64,000 nt of DNA from Chlorops oryzae (Eukaryota > Arthropoda > Insecta > Diptera > Chloropidae). The notes below the pieces were generated by a model, which was not told the origin of the DNA, searched no databases, and was given only the letters and a program-made list of their open reading frames with translations. Location: contig CM035807.1 in the NCBI GenBank assembly GCA_020466095.1, positions 49,699,293 to 49,763,292 of the forward strand, read 5' to 3'. Position 1 is the first letter of the stretch. Every line of letters begins with the position of its first letter. A program made the translations under genes and the position numbers. Positions 1 through 11,600 of the stretch are shown in pieces.

Positions 1-1394
1 ATGCTCTAATGCAAAATCTTTTATAAACGGAAAAAAAAATATTTAAAAGCACATGGAAAAAATTTTTTTTTTATTGAAGTTATAAATCGTTAAAATAACT
101 CTGAGTTATTTTCGGGTAATTAACAAAAGACTGCGCGAACCAAAATCCTTCCTAGAAAAAAAAGGAAGTGAAAGGGTAACGAGACTGTGCAGGGCGGAAA
201 ATTTCCCACCTCTAACACCCAATTTTCAAAATAATTGCCAACAGTGCCAATAAGTGTTCCAACGATTGGGGAAAAAGTGAGGTTAAGTGGCGTGTGCACG
301 CCCTCCACGTTAACCTTCCAGAAAGACCCGCGAAGAGGTACTCCGGGATATACCATCTCTGCCGATCATCGACTTAATTCCCTGGGTATCACCTTATTGG
401 ACTTTAAGCAGGCCCCGAAGCGACGTGAGCGGATCTGGTACAAAAATCCGCACGCATCAACATTATTTAAAGCGGGAATAATTGAAACAGTCACGACTAT
501 TCCTAATTTTGTTGAGGCGCGACTAACCCTCTTAGGCGCTACTGTTGGCTTACCTTCGAATCGAAAGCAACCAAAGTTAAACAAAGATTTTGTTTTTTTT
601 CTTCCTCCATTCGTCTATGCTAACTGTTCCTTCCGAATAAAAATGTGCATTGCTATTGCGTGTAAATGAGAAGGATGCACCTAGCAACGTATATCACTCT
701 CTCTATAGTAACAACAAAGAACGAACTGAACGAGATTTGAAATCTTTTGACCTAGATTTATGCAACGAAGGGAAAGAGAAAAGAAAACCCCGAAAGTAGG
801 TCACGGTTTGGCGAACTGAGAAAGAAGGAGGGGGATTAATGAATAGTATAAACTAAGAAATGATATAGACGTAAGATTCCTGCAGATATAAGTCATAAAT
901 ATATGTCATTTTAAAGTTATGTGGGTTGTGGACGAGATATAGACACTCATTCTTGATGTGAAATAGAAGCCATAGTGTAAATCAAACATTTAATTGGGAC
1001 TTTTGAACAATCTTTACCTATCAATAGCACGGTTGGGAGGGCAGAGCAGGACAAGGGGCACACCATCGATTCCCTTGACCACTGTACGCGTTGTGCACTT
1101 TAGAGATAGCTTTAATAAATAAATTCACCCTTAACCTCGAGACCGTGTTAAAGAAAACTCTAACTAATTTGTTTTTTATTAGGAATGAACAAAAAAAAAA
1201 AACTAAAATCTTCACGATACCTGCTTAACCAATTTTCTTTTCTGTTCCATACCAATGAGTGCATACAAATTTTCTTTCTTACCTTGTACACTCTCCGAAA
1301 GTGGGACGGTGCAACAAATACCCACCCCAGCGACGAGCTACGCTATGCGATCTAGGTATGTATAGTGAATTTGCACCGGACTACGCCCCTTGGC
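1..1394. other. No recognisable gene
   Basis: AT-rich sequence with short A and T runs. Open frames exist on both strands (the longest is a 144-codon frame at 235-669 with no ATG and an opposing 72-codon frame), but none shows a domain, a usable start or a splice context. It may be intron or intergenic DNA upstream of the TTLL exon. I see nothing else in it. Confidence 0.5.
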
Positions 1395-3125
1395 CTAGAC
1401 AAGTCCTGTTCTGTCCGATCCAAAAGGTAGAAGTTTTGTTACAGACTCACAAACAGTGTTCTTGGATTCGACCCAGAGCTGAAACACATAAACAATATGT
1501 TGCCAATCGTATCTCAAAAATTTAGGACCTCGTGCCAATCGATTCTTGGAAATTTGTTCTTCAAAAACAAACCCAGCTGATATAGCCTCTCGTGGCATAT
1601 ATCCTTCACAGCTATCCGAAATGACACTCTGTAGGTCCAGTCCACCATGGTTACGCTCACAAGAGAGGGACTGGTCGAAACAACGTACTCTCGATATCCA
1701 CATGACAGAAACCCTCGAATTATCAACATTGATGACAGCAGTTGTACCACTACGCTCTAAATGGTTGACAATGTTCTACGAGAAATACTGAAATTTAGAA
1801 AAACAGATTTCAATAACTTCATGGTGCTGCAGATTCTTTGCAGCCCTTTCGAAGTCTACTCATGAAACTGCGCCCTTTTGTTTTGCTGCTGAAAAAAATG
1901 AAACAATAATTTTTTGGATCAGGTATGAACAATTGACACACTTTTCTAATGAAATTTTATGTATTTAAAGGAATAAAATGCCACCGGCTACAAGCAGAGT
2001 TCTCAAGTTAAACCCAGTTCTTGATGAAAATAATCTCCTTCGCTTGGAGGGACGATTAAAAAATGCTTGGTTGTCGACATCGGAGCGTTTCCCGATAATT
2101 CTACCTAAGCGTTGTCATCTAAGTAAATTACTGGTCGTTCATGCGCATGGGGCCACGATGAATGGGGGCACCCAACTAAAACTCAGCATTCTACGTATAC
2201 GTTATTGGCTCATTGATGCTTGCAAGACAGTAACGCATTATATCAACCAGTGTGTTAGATGCCTTCGTCATCAAAACCGACCACAACAACAACTTATGGG
2301 TGCACTTCTGAAACCTAGGTGCACTCCGGCATCCCCGTTCTAACATTGTGGTGTAGACTACGGCGGTCCCTACAACATTCGCATATCAAAGGCCAGAGGC
2401 AAACGCAGCTACAAGGCCTATGTAGCATTGTTTGTGTTCCTTAGCGCTCGAGCAATACACCGTGCTGCGACATTTTTTGGAGCGAATGCCACCTTAAAAG
2501 ATGACCTTAGAATTTTTTAAAATCAGCTTGACGCAGGTTCCCAGTATGCAGCTGGGCGTGGCGTATCATGGCACTTTATAACGCCTGGATCTCCAAATAT
2601 TGGAGGTATTTGGGAGGCCGGCATAAAAAGTATGCAGTATCACTTGAAACGAACCATCGGGAATGCCGCTTAAACATTTGTGGAGTTCTAAACCGTTCTA
2701 AAGCAGATTCAAGCGGTGCTAAATACAAGGCCGTTAAGTGCCATGACAGATGACCCGTCAGATTTGACTGCTCTAACTCCCGGGCACTTTTTGGTGGGCG
2801 GCCTCTTGAACACAGCCCCCGAGCCGAACATATTGGATATAAGGAATAATCGCTTGACTCGTAAGAAGCAACTAATAAAGATGCGACAAGCTTTTTTGAA
2901 GCGTTGGAGTTGCGAATATCTATATAGTTGACAGGCACGTCATAAATGAAAGCATTCCAAACATAATTTGAAAATTGGTGACTTGGTCCTGAATCGCGAT
3001 GAACCACTCCCACCCCAACAATGGAATCTTGGACGAATCATAGAATTACATACTGGAACCGGCGGTATGGTTCGCGGTATAAGTTTTGCAAGTATATCAT
3101 GAATTTTCGTTAAGAAGTTAGTACT
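1395..3125 (+). pseudogene. Relic of a BEL/Pao retrotransposon pol
   Basis: Fragments of a BEL/Pao polyprotein lie in order but in changing frames. The end of RNase H is at about 1395-1790 (motifs VANRISKI and NPADIASRG). The integrase zinc-binding region is at 1978-2343 (ALL codons open, ending CVRCLRHQNRPQQQLMGALL). The start of the integrase core follows directly after a stop at 2341-2343 (GVDYGGPYNI). The last catalytic segment is near 2580-2640 (GGIWEAGIKSMQ), and the post-integrase DUF5641 region at about 2716-3100 (LTPGHFLVGG). Frameshifts, stops and deletions separate the pieces, so no protein can be made. No LTRs are visible around it, consistent with an old, truncated copy. In full BEL elements these domains act in cDNA synthesis and integration. 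Confidence 0.85.
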
Positions 3126-4124
3126 CCGAAAGTAAATTTTTTTTTAAGTGACAGATGTGCTGTGCTTTGTGTGGATCGTGCATCCGTGTACCGCTTTTCA
3201 AAGTCAAACGCTTTTGTTAGTAAAACGTTAAGAGGATGTCGTGGCTTGCGTGAAGTTGCCCCCACAGATCACTCTTTCGAGAAAAATTTTGTTTTTGTAA
3301 ATTGCTTATCTTGTCCGATTATTATCCGAAACCAGATTGGAAAAAGTCAGCACACACTCTGCCGACCAATTCTGTCAACTAAAAGCTGCTCGGTTTAAAT
3401 CAGACAATCAAATCAATAAATCTGTTTCTGTAACACCTAAAAACAATGCAAACCTGATTTCAGAAATGAAAACAGTTTTAAAACTGAAAGTCTGATTCTA
3501 TAACCCCAAAACGAAAAATGTGTTGATTTCAAATCTGATTCAGACAGTTGTCGTTTTCCAGAACAGCTCGATGAATTAAGCTAGGGTTTTAATAAGCAAT
3601 GTTAGTTGTCTATTGCATGAATTTTAAATTTAATTTATGAACATAAATATTTAGAAGCCGTAAGTTGCACAACAGGTCCCATGCTAGGACATGTTTTATT
3701 TATTCTTTAATACTGCGAAACTTATTTCGATCCCCGAAGTCCTCGAAGACGGTTTGATGGGTGCAGGTGGAGGTCTCCAATTAAGCTCTGATTGATATGC
3801 TATGCCTTCATCTTTTTCGGTTTTACTTATGCTAAAAGGCAGATTTTTCTCTTATTGGGCTAATGAAGACATCATCTGCCATGACTCGTACAAAATCCTG
3901 ATTTATAATGAGCCGGTAATAAAAAATTTACGTTTAGTTAGGACTATGAACATGCATTCAGCTTTTTGATCAATATCTGTCGTTTGGCAGCAAAACCGAA
4001 TCGAATCTCTTCTTAGTTGATAACAATATGTTAAGTTTGCATCAAGTTTTTTCCAATGTTAACAGAAAAAAATATCGGAACTTACAGTTATACATTTAAC
4101 GTGTTAAACATTTTTTTTTTTCAG
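3126..4124. other. Probable intron or intergenic DNA upstream of the TTLL exon
   Basis: No coding potential recognised. The stretch ends in a strong polypyrimidine tract and acceptor (T11 followed by CAG at 4122-4124), so at least its 3' part should be intron of the TTLL gene. Around 3390-3560 there are loosely repeated AATCAGAC/GTCTGATT words in both orientations. Confidence 0.5.
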
Positions 4125-5825
4125 CCCGACCAGATTTCTCAAGACGAACAAGTCCTAGTATCCAAATATGTTTCGGATCCACTTTGCATAGACGGTCATA
4201 AATGTGATCTACGTGTATATGTTCTAGTAACATCGTATGACCCACTAACTATCTATCTATACAAAGAGGGTTTAGTGCGATTGGCAACAGTTAAATATGA
4301 TCGAAGTGCTGAAAGTTTCTGGAATCCATGCATGCATCTATGCAATTACAGCATTAACAAGTATCATTCTGATTACATAACACCAAAGAGTGTGGAAGAC
4401 GAAGATGTGGGACACAAGTGGACGCTATCAGCATTGCTGCGTCATTTGAAGTCGCAAGGTTGCGACACGTGTTTGCTTATGCAAAATATAGAAGACATCA
4501 TCATAAAGTCTATTTTTTCTTGCGCGCAGTCGGTAGTATCAGCTTGCCGAATGTTTGTACCCAACGGAAACAATTGCTTTGAACTTTACGGATTTGATGT
4601 TTTGATTGATGAATCATTAAAACCCTGGTTGCTGGAAATTAACTTATCGCCATCAATGGGTGTCGATAGTCCACTAGACACTAAAGTTAAAGCGTGTCTT
4701 GTCACGGACTTGCTGACCTGTGTTGGGATTCCTGCTATTAGCTCAACAATGCGTGACTTTTACGATACTAAATGGACTCGCTTCCGCAATGTAAGCTGCA
4801 ATAAACGCGTTTCTTCCTCGGAATGCTCGAAACGGCACATACCTGTTAGCGCTAAAAGAACAAGAAAACAGAACTGCTTTCTAACGATGACTACGGAAGA
4901 AAAACGAATTATAAGAAACTCCCGCTTACAAAATTCCCGACGGGGTGGCTTTGTTCCAATTTTTCCGTGTGATGACTCCATGCAGCGCTACGGGATTTTC
5001 TTGGATTCTCTAACAGGCATTCCCATATCTACACCCGTCATTCACGGACACCAAAACTTCTCTGCTGTGCAATCACATAATTATAATCGCTTATTATATG
5101 AAAACTTGTACGGCAACGATTCAATAGAAAGTGGAAATAATGAAAAAAATACACTGGAGCAGCGAATGATGCAGTACGAAACTGCCTTGCCAGCATATCC
5201 ACCAATATTTTTTGGAAAAAAGGGTCAACAAAGAAGGAGTAAAGAAGTGCTTAAGCTCACTCGGCAGCAAATTCATAAGCTAATGGAGACAGGTTGCGAA
5301 CTAACTATTCTTCAAGCCCGCCAGACATTTTCGCTATATTTGGAGTCGGTCTTGCAGCGTCTTGTGCAGGAGCCAAAAGACAATCACGAAAAATTATTAC
5401 TTAAATTTTTCCAACGAGTTGGAGCTGATCTCAAAGCACCTTTGTTCTTTCGTTTTCCTCATAACATCCGTATTGTTAACAAAGTTCGCTCTGCTATGGT
5501 TAGGAAGCTATTATGTGACTTTCTTGAAATGTATAACAGAGACACTGAGACTTATGTTGATACATTTGACCATTGTGGTATGATACCAAGGGCGCTCTTT
5601 ACACAGTTTTTAGATCACGCACGCGAGTTCGACTTAGAATATGTTCTTACTTTGCACACAAATATAACTGGATCGATGCCGTTTTTGTACAATAAGTTCG
5701 GGGTTTCCGTCCCGCCAACGCCTCCTATTCCATCAGGCTTATATGGATTTTTAAGAGCGCTGCCATCTATGACGTCAGGAGGTTTCAACTCGCGAGATAT
5801 TGGCAGACCATCAAAAAATATATAA
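4125..5825 (+). CDS. Terminal exon of a tubulin polyglutamylase, TTLL5-like
   Basis: TTLL enzymes add glutamates to tubulin tails (ATP-grasp ligases acting on microtubules of axonemes and cytoplasm). The exon gives 566 residues. The first about 200 are the C-terminal half of the TTL domain: DGHKCDLRVYVLVTS, LYKEGLVRLATVKY, HLCNYSINK, NCFELYGFDVLID, and WLLEINLSPSMG, whose Glu and Asn are the expected metal/ATP ligands. The phrase LDTKVKACLVTDLLTCVGIPA favours the TTLL4/TTLL5 branch. The remaining about 360 residues are less conserved. The open frame runs 5' past 4125 to an ATG at 4056, but that part reads through the polypyrimidine tract and splice acceptor; I therefore start the exon in phase 0 at 4125. 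The N-terminal half of the TTL domain was not found upstream in this window. The frame is intact, so the gene is probably functional. Confidence 0.85.
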   Translation, partial: PDQISQDEQVLVSKYVSDPLCIDGHKCDLRVYVLVTSYDPLTIYLYKEGLVRLATVKYDRSAESFWNPCMHLCNYSINKYHSDYITPKSVEDEDVGHKWTLSALLRHLKSQGCDTCLLMQNIEDIIIKSIFSCAQSVVSACRMFVPNGNNCFELYGFDVLIDESLKPWLLEINLSPSMGVDSPLDTKVKACLVTDLLTCVGIPAISSTMRDFYDTKWTRFRNVSCNKRVSSSECSKRHIPVSAKRTRKQNCFLTMTTEEKRIIRNSRLQNSRRGGFVPIFPCDDSMQRYGIFLDSLTGIPISTPVIHGHQNFSAVQSHNYNRLLYENLYGNDSIESGNNEKNTLEQRMMQYETALPAYPPIFFGKKGQQRRSKEVLKLTRQQIHKLMETGCELTILQARQTFSLYLESVLQRLVQEPKDNHEKLLLKFFQRVGADLKAPLFFRFPHNIRIVNKVRSAMVRKLLCDFLEMYNRDTETYVDTFDHCGMIPRALFTQFLDHAREFDLEYVLTLHTNITGSMPFLYNKFGVSVPPTPPIPSGLYGFLRALPSMTSGGFNSRDIGRPSKNI

Positions 5826-6599
5826 CCCCTTCGGAAATTAAATTTTAATGGTTGAGTTACGTAGAAGAGTGAAAAATTATGATCAATAACGTTGGACTTA
5901 TTACGCTTATTGAAGTTTCTAATTTATTTGCATGTCAATAAAGTCCAAAAATAGCTAAAACGTTTTGATTTTAAAATCCGCAGTAAAATTTATTGTCTGA
6001 TTCGGCTTTGCTCTTTGCAAGTCGAGAGATTGTGGTAGTTTATTGTTAATTTACTGTGAACAAGGTCCTGCACATTTACCTTATTGGTGCAAGTGCTTAT
6101 CATTTGTAACATCTCCACGTTAGTTGGCGTTTAAACGTGTAACGAACTTCTTCTGCCGGGGGAGAGCTCAGTCCTGGCCAAGGTTGTAAAAGAAATTAAT
6201 AAGAAATCGAAGTGAGATACTTTTTTAAATTTATATTCAATTCAATTCAATTTCAATATAATTCAACGTCCTGTGGAGTGTTGCATCCCCGTAGTTCGTG
6301 AACGGGATCTCGTTTTTAGATTATAATAAAACGCAACCTTCTCGTTTTTTAGCTTTGTGTATATTGTAATACGTTAGTCGGTGAGAAAGTAGGTATAGGA
6401 TTTATTATCTAAAACATATTAAATTAGAATGTTTTCTCAAAATATGAATAAAACTTACTTAATCGTATTTCGCTGGCTTCACTCCTGGAATTACAGTTTA
6501 GCTTTTTTTCTTTTTTGAAAGCGATTACTTCTTATTTTTGTATGCTCAAAGTACCAAGTACCTATGACAAATTGCTCGTGTCAATCCAAGAGTGAACCA
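5826..6599. other. 3' flank of the TTLL gene
   Basis: No gene seen. It begins with the 3' UTR of the TTLL exon. A stretch with a GC-richer word near 6150-6185 and ATT/CAATT repeats near 6230-6265 may be further repeat relics, but I cannot assign them. Confidence 0.5.
5937..5942 (+). terminator. Polyadenylation signal AATAAA of the TTLL gene
   Basis: Canonical AATAAA 112 nt after the stop codon, the first such hexamer downstream; fits a short dipteran 3' UTR. Confidence 0.6.
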
Positions 6600-6780
6600 T
6601 GTTGTTGTTAACAAAGCTACCATTAATTCGATACTTATGAGATCCAGTGTGACGTGACAATAGTTCGATGTAACATTTATCTTTCTTTTGACTTTCAAAC
6701 AAAATTAAATATAGTCCATACCAAAACGGTTTTCTTACTTTAAATTTAAAAGAAAATATAAAAAGCTTTAATTCACAACA
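6600..6780 (-). repeat. 3' LTR of BEL-B (uninterrupted copy)
   Basis: 181 bp, TGTTG...AACA ends on both strands, matching the split copy at 18323-18336 plus 33888-34057. It contains one ACAAAG at 6611-6616, which is the Polinton's target site in its pre-insertion state. Confidence 0.85.
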
Positions 6781-7059
6781 TCCGACCGCCCGTGAGTCGA
6801 TCCGGAAGACTCACCATTCACGTCGAGAATAGCCAATTTTGATGCAGGTCTCCTTAGCTTCTCAACTGAAGTCTTCACCACCGCCGAGCGGGCCTGACCA
6901 TCAGCTGCCGCGAAAACTTCCAGAACAATTCCTTGCTTCCATTCACCGCGAGCTTCGTTGTCGTCACATATTATTACCACATCGCCGACCTTCAGCAGTT
7001 TTACTGGGCGATACCATTTTGTGCGTCGTGTCAGATCTGGCAGGTATTCCAATACCCAC
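6781..7059 (-). pseudogene. BEL-B pol, C-terminal DUF5641 segment
   Basis: Minus-strand frame with EYLPDLTRRTKWY, KVGDVVIICDDN and VEKLRRPASKLAIL, the usual tail of BEL/Pao polyproteins after the integrase. It is the continuation of the integrase region at 13396-13996, separated only by BEL-A. The frame is the same on both sides once BEL-A and one copy of its target duplication are disregarded. Confidence 0.9.
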
Positions 7060-7391
7060 TGTTTGGGTTATGACGTCACATGTAATCGATCGCAGCTCTG
7101 TTCGCACTGGCTGGCGTTCTTAGTACCTAAAGCGAAAAAAAGGCGATTAATCTCCAAAAAGGCAACACTAGGACTTTTTGTGAAGAAAGAAAAAAAACAG
7201 TTCTAAGTTTGAGCGCGGTGGAGTTTTTGTTTCATTTGTTGTTACCTTTAGTATAAATTTCAAAGTTGTATGAATAATTGTAAAGTAGAAATAAAATCGA
7301 ATTTCCAATTGATAAAACCCGGGCAACCTCTCACGTTCCTTGGAATAGGCAGTACGTCATCGCTCTTACAAAAGTAGCTGCCTACAAAACA
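7060..7391 (+). repeat. 5' LTR of BEL-A
   Basis: 332 bp, TGTTTGGG...CTACAAAACA, flanked on the left by target duplication CCCAC (7055-7059). It contains AATAAAA near 7291 and is followed directly by the primer-binding segment TTTGGTGCCTCCTGTGAGG. Confidence 0.95.
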
Positions 7392-7636
7392 TTTGGTGCC
7401 TCCTGTGAGGAACAAGGGTTGCAGAGTTTATTGGTAATAAACATATGATCTGGACTTTCTCTTTACGATTCCGGTGATCTTTAACGGGAGTATTAACAAC
7501 GGTACTGACTTCGGCAACTTGGAGCTCAATATACTGAAGAAGCACGTTCTTGGCGGACATAACCTGCAAACAATACATAACCTGCTGGAGAGAAAGGGTA
7601 AGTGTTCGTGGTGCTGAGGTTTAGTTGTGTGTTCTA
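7392..7636 (+). other. BEL-A leader with primer-binding site
   Basis: 245 nt between the 5' LTR and the gag ATG. It starts with the primer-binding segment; no open frame recognised. An 18-nt copy of the LTR end-type words recurs near 7575. Confidence 0.6.
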
Positions 7637-8653
7637 ATGACGACGGAAACGAGTTCTTGCGCTTCGGCGAAGCTTATTCCAGAACAATTAGACTTGGTTG
7701 CATCAGTTGAACGAGCATTGCGAAATTTCAAGAAGGATTCGCCCAGCAGAAAAACGGAAGCTTATCTCCGAACGAGATTGGACAACTTGGCGCTGCTGCA
7801 TACGGAGTTCCGAGAAAACCATCGGCAATTAATGCGTGAGTCTGCCCAGGTCGAGATCAAAAGCGAGTACGTAGGAGCAAATGTTGATGAACGGTTTGAT
7901 GGTGTGTACACTGAGGTGGTCGCAGCCATTCGCCATGAGCTCATCCAATTGGAGTGCAATCAAGAGCGGACTTCACCTCCTACTGCATCGGGTCAGGAAT
8001 CAATCAATCATGTTCATATCACGAGTGAAACGACTTTACCGGAAATAAAACTTCCCACATTTTCGGGGATTCATGTCGAATGGCCTTCCTTCAAGGAAAT
8101 TTATTTATCACGGGTACATAACAGCACACGGCTGACAGATCTACAACGTTTCTATTATTTGAAGGGAGCATTGGTGGAGGAAGCGGCCAAAGACATCGAA
8201 TACATCACATTGCTTGGGGAAAACTATCAAAGTGCATGGAATATGCTGGTTTGCACGTATGATAATCCACGGATTCTGTTCACACACTATATGCAGGTTT
8301 TCGATACATTACCTGTAGTAGAGAAGGACGATGCATTAGCACTCAAAAGGTTTACGCAGGCATGTCGGTCGTGCGTGAATTCTCTCGACAAATTGGGCAT
8401 CAATATATCTGAACAGAATCAAATCTTGGTGTATTATATGCAAAAGAAGCTGCATAGTAATTTGCGGAAAGAATGGGAATACGCCACGCGAACTTCGACA
8501 ACCATTCCCACCTTCTCAAATTTATGTACTATGCTCGACGAGCAGTATCAAATGATGATTACATCATCACAGTCCACAACGAAGGACAGCGCGAAATCAA
8601 AGGTTGATAAGAAGGCAGATAATCGAACCAAAAAGGAGGTCAATAGCACGTAG
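7637..8653 (+). CDS. BEL-A gag (DUF1759-type)
   Basis: Structural polyprotein of a BEL/Pao element, forming the particle in which cDNA is made. The frame is open further 5' through a TTG, but the first ATG is 7637 (MTTETSSC). N-terminal coiled region (about residues 10-110, AKLIPEQLDLVASVERALRNF), then the DUF1759 core from about residue 130: LPEIKLPTFSGIHVEWPSFKEIYLSRV, LQRFYYLKGALVEEAA and a second helical part ending near residue 310. The frame stops at 8651-8653 just before the zinc knuckles, which continue in another frame from about 8604. In most BEL elements gag and pol form a single frame, so this is likely a frameshift, although a programmed shift cannot be ruled out. Confidence 0.85.
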   Translation: MTTETSSCASAKLIPEQLDLVASVERALRNFKKDSPSRKTEAYLRTRLDNLALLHTEFRENHRQLMRESAQVEIKSEYVGANVDERFDGVYTEVVAAIRHELIQLECNQERTSPPTASGQESINHVHITSETTLPEIKLPTFSGIHVEWPSFKEIYLSRVHNSTRLTDLQRFYYLKGALVEEAAKDIEYITLLGENYQSAWNMLVCTYDNPRILFTHYMQVFDTLPVVEKDDALALKRFTQACRSCVNSLDKLGINISEQNQILVYYMQKKLHSNLRKEWEYATRTSTTIPTFSNLCTMLDEQYQMMITSSQSTTKDSAKSKVDKKADNRTKKEVNST

Positions 8654-11600
8654 CTCGCTAAAAAAACCCAGCACTTGCAGCTTCTGCAAAAAAGGAGATC
8701 ATCCGATACGGGACTGTTCGGAATTTTTGGAACAAACAGTAGAAGAGCGTCGGTCAACCGCTATTCGGCTTAAGCTTTGTTTCAATTGTTTGGGGTATCA
8801 GCACAGAGTATCGTCGTGCAGCAGTAAACGTAATTGTACAAAGTGTGGAAAAAGGCATCACACATTGATTCATGTTGAGGAAACCCCTCTAACAACGGCT
8901 CCACCAACATCCGAAGTTCTACATTCACACCTGCATGGTGGCAAAACGGCCATATCTGACAAGACTATGGTGTTGCTGCCTACAGCAAAGGTTGGAGTAC
9001 GATCAGCAGGTGGGCAAATCGTATATTTTCGAGCGTTCTTAGATCAAGGATCACAAGCGTCTTTTGTAAGCGAAAAGGCCGCTCAACTTCTTGGGTTAAA
9101 ACGGCGACGTGGGTGTGTAGAAATAAGCGGATTAACGGGCCAGCATATTGGAACAGGGAAATCGTTGTTACAATTGCACATTTTATCCCGGGTTGATCCT
9201 AGCCGTCAACATCAAGTGACTGCTTATATTCTGCCGAAAGTCACCAATGCCATGCCAAGCGAACGATTTAACATTGAGCATTTTCAACATCTCAAAAATT
9301 TGAAGCTAGCGGATCCAACGTTCAACGAGCCAAACCAAATTGATCTGTTATTAGGGAGTGACGTTTATGACGAATGTTTATTGAATGGCGTCAGACGAGG
9401 AGCAGTCGGAATGCCGATTGCTCAAAATACCACCTTTGGCTACATCATAACCGGCAAAAATGACGCATCCAGCTCCTCTCCGGCAACTGCTGCTTTTCAT
9501 GCGCGACTGGAGATAGATGAGTTACTGCGAAAATTTTGGGAGGCCGAAGATCTGTTCGACCACATCGATAGTAACGACGAAGAAGTTTGGGCTGAGCAAT
9601 TCTACACAGATACTCACCAGCGTATGCCATCGGGAAAATATTTAGTACGATTGCCGCTGCTATCACAACGAAATTTGGTTCACACGATTGGTAGCTCAAG
9701 GGCCACAGCACATAAACGATTTTTGCAACTGGAACAACGGCTTCAAAGGGACGCTAACTTGAAAACAGCATATCAATCAACGATTGAGGATTATTTAGCG
9801 CTTGGGCAAATGCATGGGGTCACCACTCCGGAGGAAACTCATTGCGTAACCGAGGAAGGTGTCACTTATTTCACCAGCTGTTACCTGCCACATCACGCCA
9901 TTATCAAGGAAAGCTCATCAACCACGAAAATCAGAGTGGTGTTTGATGCCTCGGTCAAGACTAGTAACAGTAGATCACTCAACGACATCTTAGCAACCGG
10001 CCCAGCTCTCCAACCGGACCTCCCAGCAGTTATCATCAACTGGCGACTATTCAGATTTGCGATGGTATCAGATATCGAAAAAATGTATCGAAGAATTGAT
10101 GTGAATACAGAAGATGCACAATATCAGCGCGTTTTGTGGCGGAATCATCCGGGGGACCCTATCCAATAGTACTTTTGTTCAACAGTAATGTTCGGAACGG
10201 CATCAGCTCCGTATACAGCTATTCGCACGATCCGTCAATTAGCTATTGATGAAGCTGGAAGGTTTCCAGAAGCAGCCAAAGCCATCACTGAACAAATGTA
10301 TGTTGATGACATTCTGACGGGTGGAGACTCCATAGCAGAAGCATATGAGCTTCAACAACAATTAATTGGCATGCTCCACAGCGCCTCATTCGAGTTACGA
10401 AAATGGGCCAGTAACCATGAAGAGCTTTTGGCGGCTATTCCAATTGACCACCGCGAAGCAGATCGAACATTGAAATTTGATTCGAGCACTGTTAAAACTT
10501 TAGGACTTTATTGGAATCCCGTCACCGATTGGTTTCAATTTCAGCTTAATTTCGAAATCCCAGATGCTCCGATCACGAAGCGTTCCATATTATCCGTTAC
10601 AGCCCGCTTGTTCGATCCGTTAGGGTGGTTAAATCCATTAATAATACGTGCCAAAATTCTATTACAGACGCTGTGGACATTGAAAGTCAGTTGGGACACG
10701 CCTGTGCCAACGAATGTACAGAAGGAGTGGAAAAATTTCGTGCAAGAGTTGCCTAACATTTCGAAAGTGTGCATTCCCCGATGGCTACATACCGCAGTAG
10801 GCACGTACAGGGAGCTGCATATATTCTGTGATGCATCAATGCATGCATATTCAGCAGCTGCATACCTCAGGGTGCGTGGATCCGACGACCAATATCATGT
10901 ACACCTATTGATGGCGAAATGCAAGGTAGCTCCTATCAAACCTAAACTTACGATCCCGAGAGCTGAGCTGTGTGCGGCTACATTGGCGGTTAAACTGTTG
11001 AATTTTCTGAAGGAAAAATGTAAGTTGCATTTTGAACCGTCGCGGACTCATGTGTGGTCCGACTCCATGGTCGCTCTTTGTTGGATTCAAGGGATCTCAT
11101 CCCAGTGGAAGGTGTTCGTATCCAATCGGATCGAACAAATTCTGAGGAGCACAACCCCTCAACAGTGGAGACATGTAAGATCGGAGGAGAATCCAGCGGA
11201 TTGCTCCAGTCGAGGAATCAAGGTAAGTCGCTTGATCGACTATGAACTGTGGTGGAAAGGACCTCCGTGGCTAACTTTGCCAAAAAAACTGCTGGCCGCA
11301 GAGTCTTCTAGATGCATCAGGTGAAACCGATTCTGTTGATCAAGAGAAGCGAGTCACCAGTACTCATGTCACTCAAATAAATGGCTCAGGTATTACTGAT
11401 TTGCTTACACCTTTCTCATGTCTTCATAAATTTTTAAGATGTTCAGCATACCTCATAAGATTTGCTAAGAATTGTCGCTCGAAGGAATCTCAGCGGAATA
11501 AATCCCAACTGAGCATAGATGAAATTGAGTTTGCTCTGCTAAATACCATTCGCGAATGCCAGAAACAAGCGTTTCCCGAAGAATGGAAGTCGTTGTCGAA

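Noticed and set aside
235..669. 144-codon frame and opposing 72-codon frame near the left end
   Set aside because: It starts at a non-ATG codon, has no domain and no splice context, and ends in low-complexity codons.
4056..4124. ATG-initiated N-terminal extension of the TTLL frame
   Set aside because: The extension translates through a T11 tract and a consensus 3' splice acceptor; the TTL domain match starts right after it and the upstream half of the domain must come from other exons.
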